Shown here in pieces: positions 60,885-64,000 of a DNA stretch of 64,000 bases. Under the pieces are notes generated by a model. That model was not told where the DNA came from. It made no database searches and worked only from the letters and a program-made list of their open reading frames with translations. Position 1 is the stretch's first letter. The number at the start of each line of letters is the position of its first letter. The position numbers were made by a program, and so were the translations under genes. This stretch comes from JBNKHG01 sp050290225 (GTDB lineage: Bacteria > Pseudomonadota > Gammaproteobacteria > Pseudomonadales > Cellvibrionaceae), in NCBI GenBank assembly GCA_050290225.1, contig JBNKHG010000030.1, positions 1-64,000 on the forward strand, written 5' to 3'.

Positions 60885-62093
60885 ATGAGTGAGAATCGCG
60901 AGCACCTTCTGGCAGAGGCCTTAGCCACCGCGGAGTTGGATACTCTGGCAGTTCGGGCCGGTCAGTTGCGCAGTCACGAAGGCGAGCACAGCGAAGCCAT
61001 CTTCACCACTTCCAGCTATGTGTTTGCCAATGCGGCCGAAGCGGCGGCGCGTTTTTCCGGCGAGCAGGAAGGCAACGTTTACTCGCGCTATACCAATCCC
61101 ACCGTGCGCACTTTTCAGGACCGCATTGCGGCCCTTGAAGGCGCGGAAGCTGCTGTCGCCACTTCGTCAGGTATGGCGGCCATACTCAGTACCTGTATGG
61201 CATTGCTCAGCGCCGGGGATCATGTGGTGTGTTCGCGCAGCGTGTTTGGCACGACCACCGTACTCTTCAACAAATACCTGCAGAAGTTTGGTGTGAAGGT
61301 CAGTTTTGTCGCCCTCACCGACTATGAGCAGTGGCGATCGGCGATCACTCCCGACACGAAAATGCTGTTTCTGGAAACCCCCTCGAATCCGCTGTGTGAA
61401 GTGGCGGACCTCGGACAGTTGTCGAGCCTGGCAAAACAGCACGACTGTTTGCTGGTGGTGGACAATTGCTTTTGCACCCCGGCGTTGCAGCGTCCCCTGG
61501 AATTAGGCGCGGACCTGGTGGTGCATTCAGCCACTAAATACCTGGACGGGCAGGGTCGATGTGTGGGGGGCGTGGTCGTTGGAGCCAAACAGTACACCGA
61601 TGAAGTTCTGGCCTTTATCCGCTCTGCTGGTCCCACAATGAGCCCGTTTAATGCCTGGGTTTTCCTCAAGGGTCTGGAAACCCTGCGCCTGCGTATGGAA
61701 GCCCACTCGGTCAATGCACTCGCTATTGCCGAGTGGCTGCAGGCGCAATCCCAAATCGAGCGGGTTTACTATGCCGGGCTGGCTTCACATCCCGGGCACG
61801 GTCTGGCCTCCCAACAGCAGCGCGCCTACGGTGGCGTTCTGTCGTTTGAGGTCAGGGGAGACAAGGCGGCCGCCTGGCGCTTTATCGATGCGACACAGAT
61901 TATGTCGCTCACGGCTAATTTGGGGGATGCCAAAACCACCATCGTCCACCCCGCAACCACCACCCATGGTCGTCTTTCCCCGGAGGAGAAGGCTGAGGCG
62001 GGAATCCGCGACAATCTGATACGTGTCGCGGTGGGACTTGAGGCTGTGGAGGATTTAAAAACCGATTTACAGCGGGGCTTGGACGCGCTCTAG
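60885..62093 (+). CDS. metZ: O-succinylhomoserine sulfhydrylase
   Basis: This 402-residue PLP enzyme of the Cys/Met metabolism family binds PLP through the Lys in HSATKYLDGQGRCVGG. The N-terminal YSRYTNPTVRTFQ and VHPATTTHGRLSPEE are typical of MetZ, which uses sulfide directly to form homocysteine. A cystathionine gamma-synthase assignment is less likely because the purF-metZ neighbourhood is that of Pseudomonas metZ. Confidence 0.94.
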   Translation: MSENREHLLAEALATAELDTLAVRAGQLRSHEGEHSEAIFTTSSYVFANAAEAAARFSGEQEGNVYSRYTNPTVRTFQDRIAALEGAEAAVATSSGMAAILSTCMALLSAGDHVVCSRSVFGTTTVLFNKYLQKFGVKVSFVALTDYEQWRSAITPDTKMLFLETPSNPLCEVADLGQLSSLAKQHDCLLVVDNCFCTPALQRPLELGADLVVHSATKYLDGQGRCVGGVVVGAKQYTDEVLAFIRSAGPTMSPFNAWVFLKGLETLRLRMEAHSVNALAIAEWLQAQSQIERVYYAGLASHPGHGLASQQQRAYGGVLSFEVRGDKAAAWRFIDATQIMSLTANLGDAKTTIVHPATTTHGRLSPEEKAEAGIRDNLIRVAVGLEAVEDLKTDLQRGLDAL

Positions 62094-62124
62094 GTAGGCG
62101 AGGGTGCATGCGTAAGAGGCATTG

Positions 62125-63048
62125 ATGCAAAAAATTATTGAGCAGGCAGTAGCTGAGGTGGGTAGGGTGCTGCTCGGTAAGGAGCAGCAGATTCGATTGG
62201 CTTTGGCCTGCCTGTTTGCAAAGGGACATTTGTTGATCGAGGACCTGCCCGGTATGGGTAAAACCACATTGGCCCACGCCCTGGCCAATGTGTTGGGCCT
62301 GAGCTACAACCGTATTCAGTTCACCAGCGACCTGCTGCCCGCCGATATTCTCGGGGTGTCGGTTTTTGATAAGCGCAACGGGGCATTTACCTTTCACCCC
62401 GGTCCGGTGTTCACTCAGGTATTGCTGGCCGACGAGATCAATCGAACCACACCCAAAACCCAGAGTGCTTTACTGGAAGCCATGGAGGAGGGGCAGGTTA
62501 CCCTGGATGGGCAGACGCGTCCTCTACCGGACCCCTTTTTCGTTATCGCAACCCAAAACCCGGTCAGTCAATCGGGTACATTCCCGCTGCCCGAATCGCA
62601 ATTGGATCGTTTTTTGATGCGTATCCAGTTGGGATATCCTGATCCCCAGGCTGAACGGGCCCTGTTTCTGGGGATGGATTCCCGCGCCCAGTTGGCGCAC
62701 CTGAACCCCTGTATCTCGCCCGAGCAGTTGCAGGCTATGCGCCGTGCGGCCAACGCTATTCAGGTGTCGGAGAACGTGCTCGATTACCTCCAGCGACTGG
62801 TGCATTACACGCGCACTGCACCGGAGTTTTCGTACGGTTTGTCGCCGCGGGGAGCCTTGGCGTTGCTGCAATGTGCTAAAACCTGGGCTGTCATGCACGG
62901 GCGTAAATTCCTGATACCGGAAGATATACAGGCGGTGATGCCAGCGGTGGTCGGGCATCGTATTCGCGATGCCGCCGATTATGGCGATGAAACCGGTTAT
63001 GCGCTGGTCAACAATCTGTTGAATACTGTCGATATTATAGAGGCCTGA
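62125..63048 (+). CDS. MoxR-family AAA ATPase
   Basis: This 307-residue AAA+ ATPase has Walker A in EDLPGMGKTTLAHAL and Walker B in LLADEINR; the second half includes the ATQNPVSQSGTFPLPESQLDRF segment with sensor I. MoxR proteins act as chaperone-like activators of partner proteins, usually with DUF58 and von Willebrand factor proteins. ATG 62125 is used; TTG 62122 is also in frame. The DUF58 gene follows after 20 bases. Confidence 0.93.
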   Translation: MQKIIEQAVAEVGRVLLGKEQQIRLALACLFAKGHLLIEDLPGMGKTTLAHALANVLGLSYNRIQFTSDLLPADILGVSVFDKRNGAFTFHPGPVFTQVLLADEINRTTPKTQSALLEAMEEGQVTLDGQTRPLPDPFFVIATQNPVSQSGTFPLPESQLDRFLMRIQLGYPDPQAERALFLGMDSRAQLAHLNPCISPEQLQAMRRAANAIQVSENVLDYLQRLVHYTRTAPEFSYGLSPRGALALLQCAKTWAVMHGRKFLIPEDIQAVMPAVVGHRIRDAADYGDETGYALVNNLLNTVDIIEA

Positions 63049-63068
63049 CCCGTGATGGCAGCAGGTGG

Positions 63069-64000
63069 ATGAACGTGGTTGAGGCGTTCTTGCAGCGAAG
63101 CTTCTGGCGCTGGATCCGCCGGCGCTTACCACCGACCCGGGAGGTGACCCTGGATCGGTTTCGCCTGCTGGTGATCCCCTCTGCGGCTGGCTTTGGTTAC
63201 CTGCTGGTTAGTCTGCTGATCTGGTTATTGGGCACCAACTACGATAATAATTTAGCGCTGTCTCTCGCCTACCTGATGACCAGCATGTTCGTGGTGGCCA
63301 TTATTCACACCTTTAACAACCTTTCCGGCATTACAGTGACGGGTATTTCTGCACACGCCGCATTTGCCGGAGAACCGGTGGAGTTCCAGGTGCTGTTGAG
63401 TCGTCGGCCCAGCAAGCGCCATGAAAATATCCAACTGGCCTTTCGTCGTGCCGGGAGAGAGGTGACCGTTACCACGGTCGATTTGATTGAAAACAGCGAG
63501 TTCCGGGCAAAATTGTTTGTGCCATCTACCAGGCGAGGTTGGTTGCATCCGGGACGTCTATTGGTGGAAACCTATTATCCTTTGGGTTTGATTCGCGTCT
63601 GGACCTGGTTAGATCTGGATCTGAAAGCCCTGGTGTATCCCGCCCCGGCAGTGGCCGGATCGCCGGCGTTAATGGGTGCTCAACAGGGGGAGGGGCATCA
63701 GCCCCAGGAAGCCGGTACTGAAGATTTTGCCGGCCTCCGGGACTATCAACCCGGACACTCCCTGCGTCATGTGGCATGGAAACACTATGCCAGGGGGCAG
63801 GGGCTCTACCTCAAGGACTTCGCCGATTATCTCGCACCCAGTCGTTGGGTCGATTGGGATTGCCTGCCGGGACTCCCCACCGAGGAGCGCCTGTCGAGGC
63901 TTTGCTATTGGGTGATGACGTTGGCCAAGACCCATGACGAATACGGTTTACGGCTGCCGGGCGTCGAGATTACTCCGGCCTCCGGACTTGAGCATAAGCA
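63069..64000 (+). CDS. DUF58 protein, 3' end beyond the window
   Basis: An open frame from ATG 63069 runs off the right edge with at least 310 residues. Two hydrophobic segments lie at about 36-55 and 65-80. The DUF58 core follows, with the motif DFAGLRDYQPGHSLRHVAWKHYARG-like LRDYQPGHSLRHVAWK at about 225-240. DUF58 proteins accompany MoxR ATPases, and a transglutaminase-like gene usually follows. It is incomplete, so the total length is unknown. Confidence 0.88.
   Translation, partial: MNVVEAFLQRSFWRWIRRRLPPTREVTLDRFRLLVIPSAAGFGYLLVSLLIWLLGTNYDNNLALSLAYLMTSMFVVAIIHTFNNLSGITVTGISAHAAFAGEPVEFQVLLSRRPSKRHENIQLAFRRAGREVTVTTVDLIENSEFRAKLFVPSTRRGWLHPGRLLVETYYPLGLIRVWTWLDLDLKALVYPAPAVAGSPALMGAQQGEGHQPQEAGTEDFAGLRDYQPGHSLRHVAWKHYARGQGLYLKDFADYLAPSRWVDWDCLPGLPTEERLSRLCYWVMTLAKTHDEYGLRLPGVEITPASGLEHK

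Overview
The window is about 64 kb of a gammaproteobacterial chromosome. Its gene content and order (asd-fimV-truA-trpF-trpB-trpA-accD-folC-dedD-cvpA-purF-metZ; folE-prmB-aroC-MFS; gltA / sdhCDAB-sucAB-lpd-sucCD) resemble Pseudomonas and the marine relatives grouped as Cellvibrionales. The exact genus cannot be fixed from the sequence alone. No rRNA, tRNA, CRISPR array, insertion sequence or prophage was found. Most genes are housekeeping genes, with accessory islets concentrated in the first 15 kb.

Layout. 1-3.2 kb: a short GC-rich region with possible RNA structure, then a compact arsenic module (arsR, a GAPDH paralogue, arsJ) that ends in a six-copy 20-bp tandem repeat. 3.2-8.3 kb: a small unknown protein, exopolyphosphatase, an eIF-2B-like protein, msrA, and a two-gene unit of 3-mercaptopyruvate sulfurtransferase plus a CULT-domain protein (the fold of the thalidomide-binding domain of human cereblon). 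8.3-13.3 kb: a nitrate/nitrite MFS transporter followed by a PP2C-protein kinase fusion and heme A synthase. 13.3-15.1 kb: a LysR regulator and an orphan LapG-like periplasmic protease.

15.2-28.9 kb is the TCA-cycle block: gltA on the minus strand, divergent from sdhCDAB, sucAB, lpd and sucCD. It has long leaders before sdhC, sucA and sucC that may fold or bind regulators, and a terminator with a UUCG loop at its end. 28.9-36.5 kb: a 2Fe-2S protein with two hotdog thioesterases, htpG behind a textbook sigma-32 promoter, gpsA, a DUF4389 protein, sixA, an alpha/beta hydrolase and a DUF4892 protein. 36.5-42.4 kb: folE, prmB, aroC, an MFS transporter, an omega-amidase-like nitrilase and an outer-membrane barrel protein.

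42.7-48.4 kb: leucine biosynthesis (a LysR regulator divergent from leuCD-leuB) and asd. 48.6-62.1 kb: fimV, truA, trpFBA, accD, folC, dedD, cvpA, purF and metZ. The window ends with moxR and the 5' part of a DUF58 gene, a pair usually found in MoxR-DUF58-transglutaminase operons.

The observations I consider most worth following are the CULT-domain protein, which keeps the tryptophan cage and zinc cysteines; the tandem repeats beside arsJ and in the arsR and leuC leaders; the apparent structured leaders of sucA and sucC; the LysR-type dyad upstream of leuC; and the pairing of a nitrate transporter with a kinase/phosphatase away from any nitrite reductase genes.
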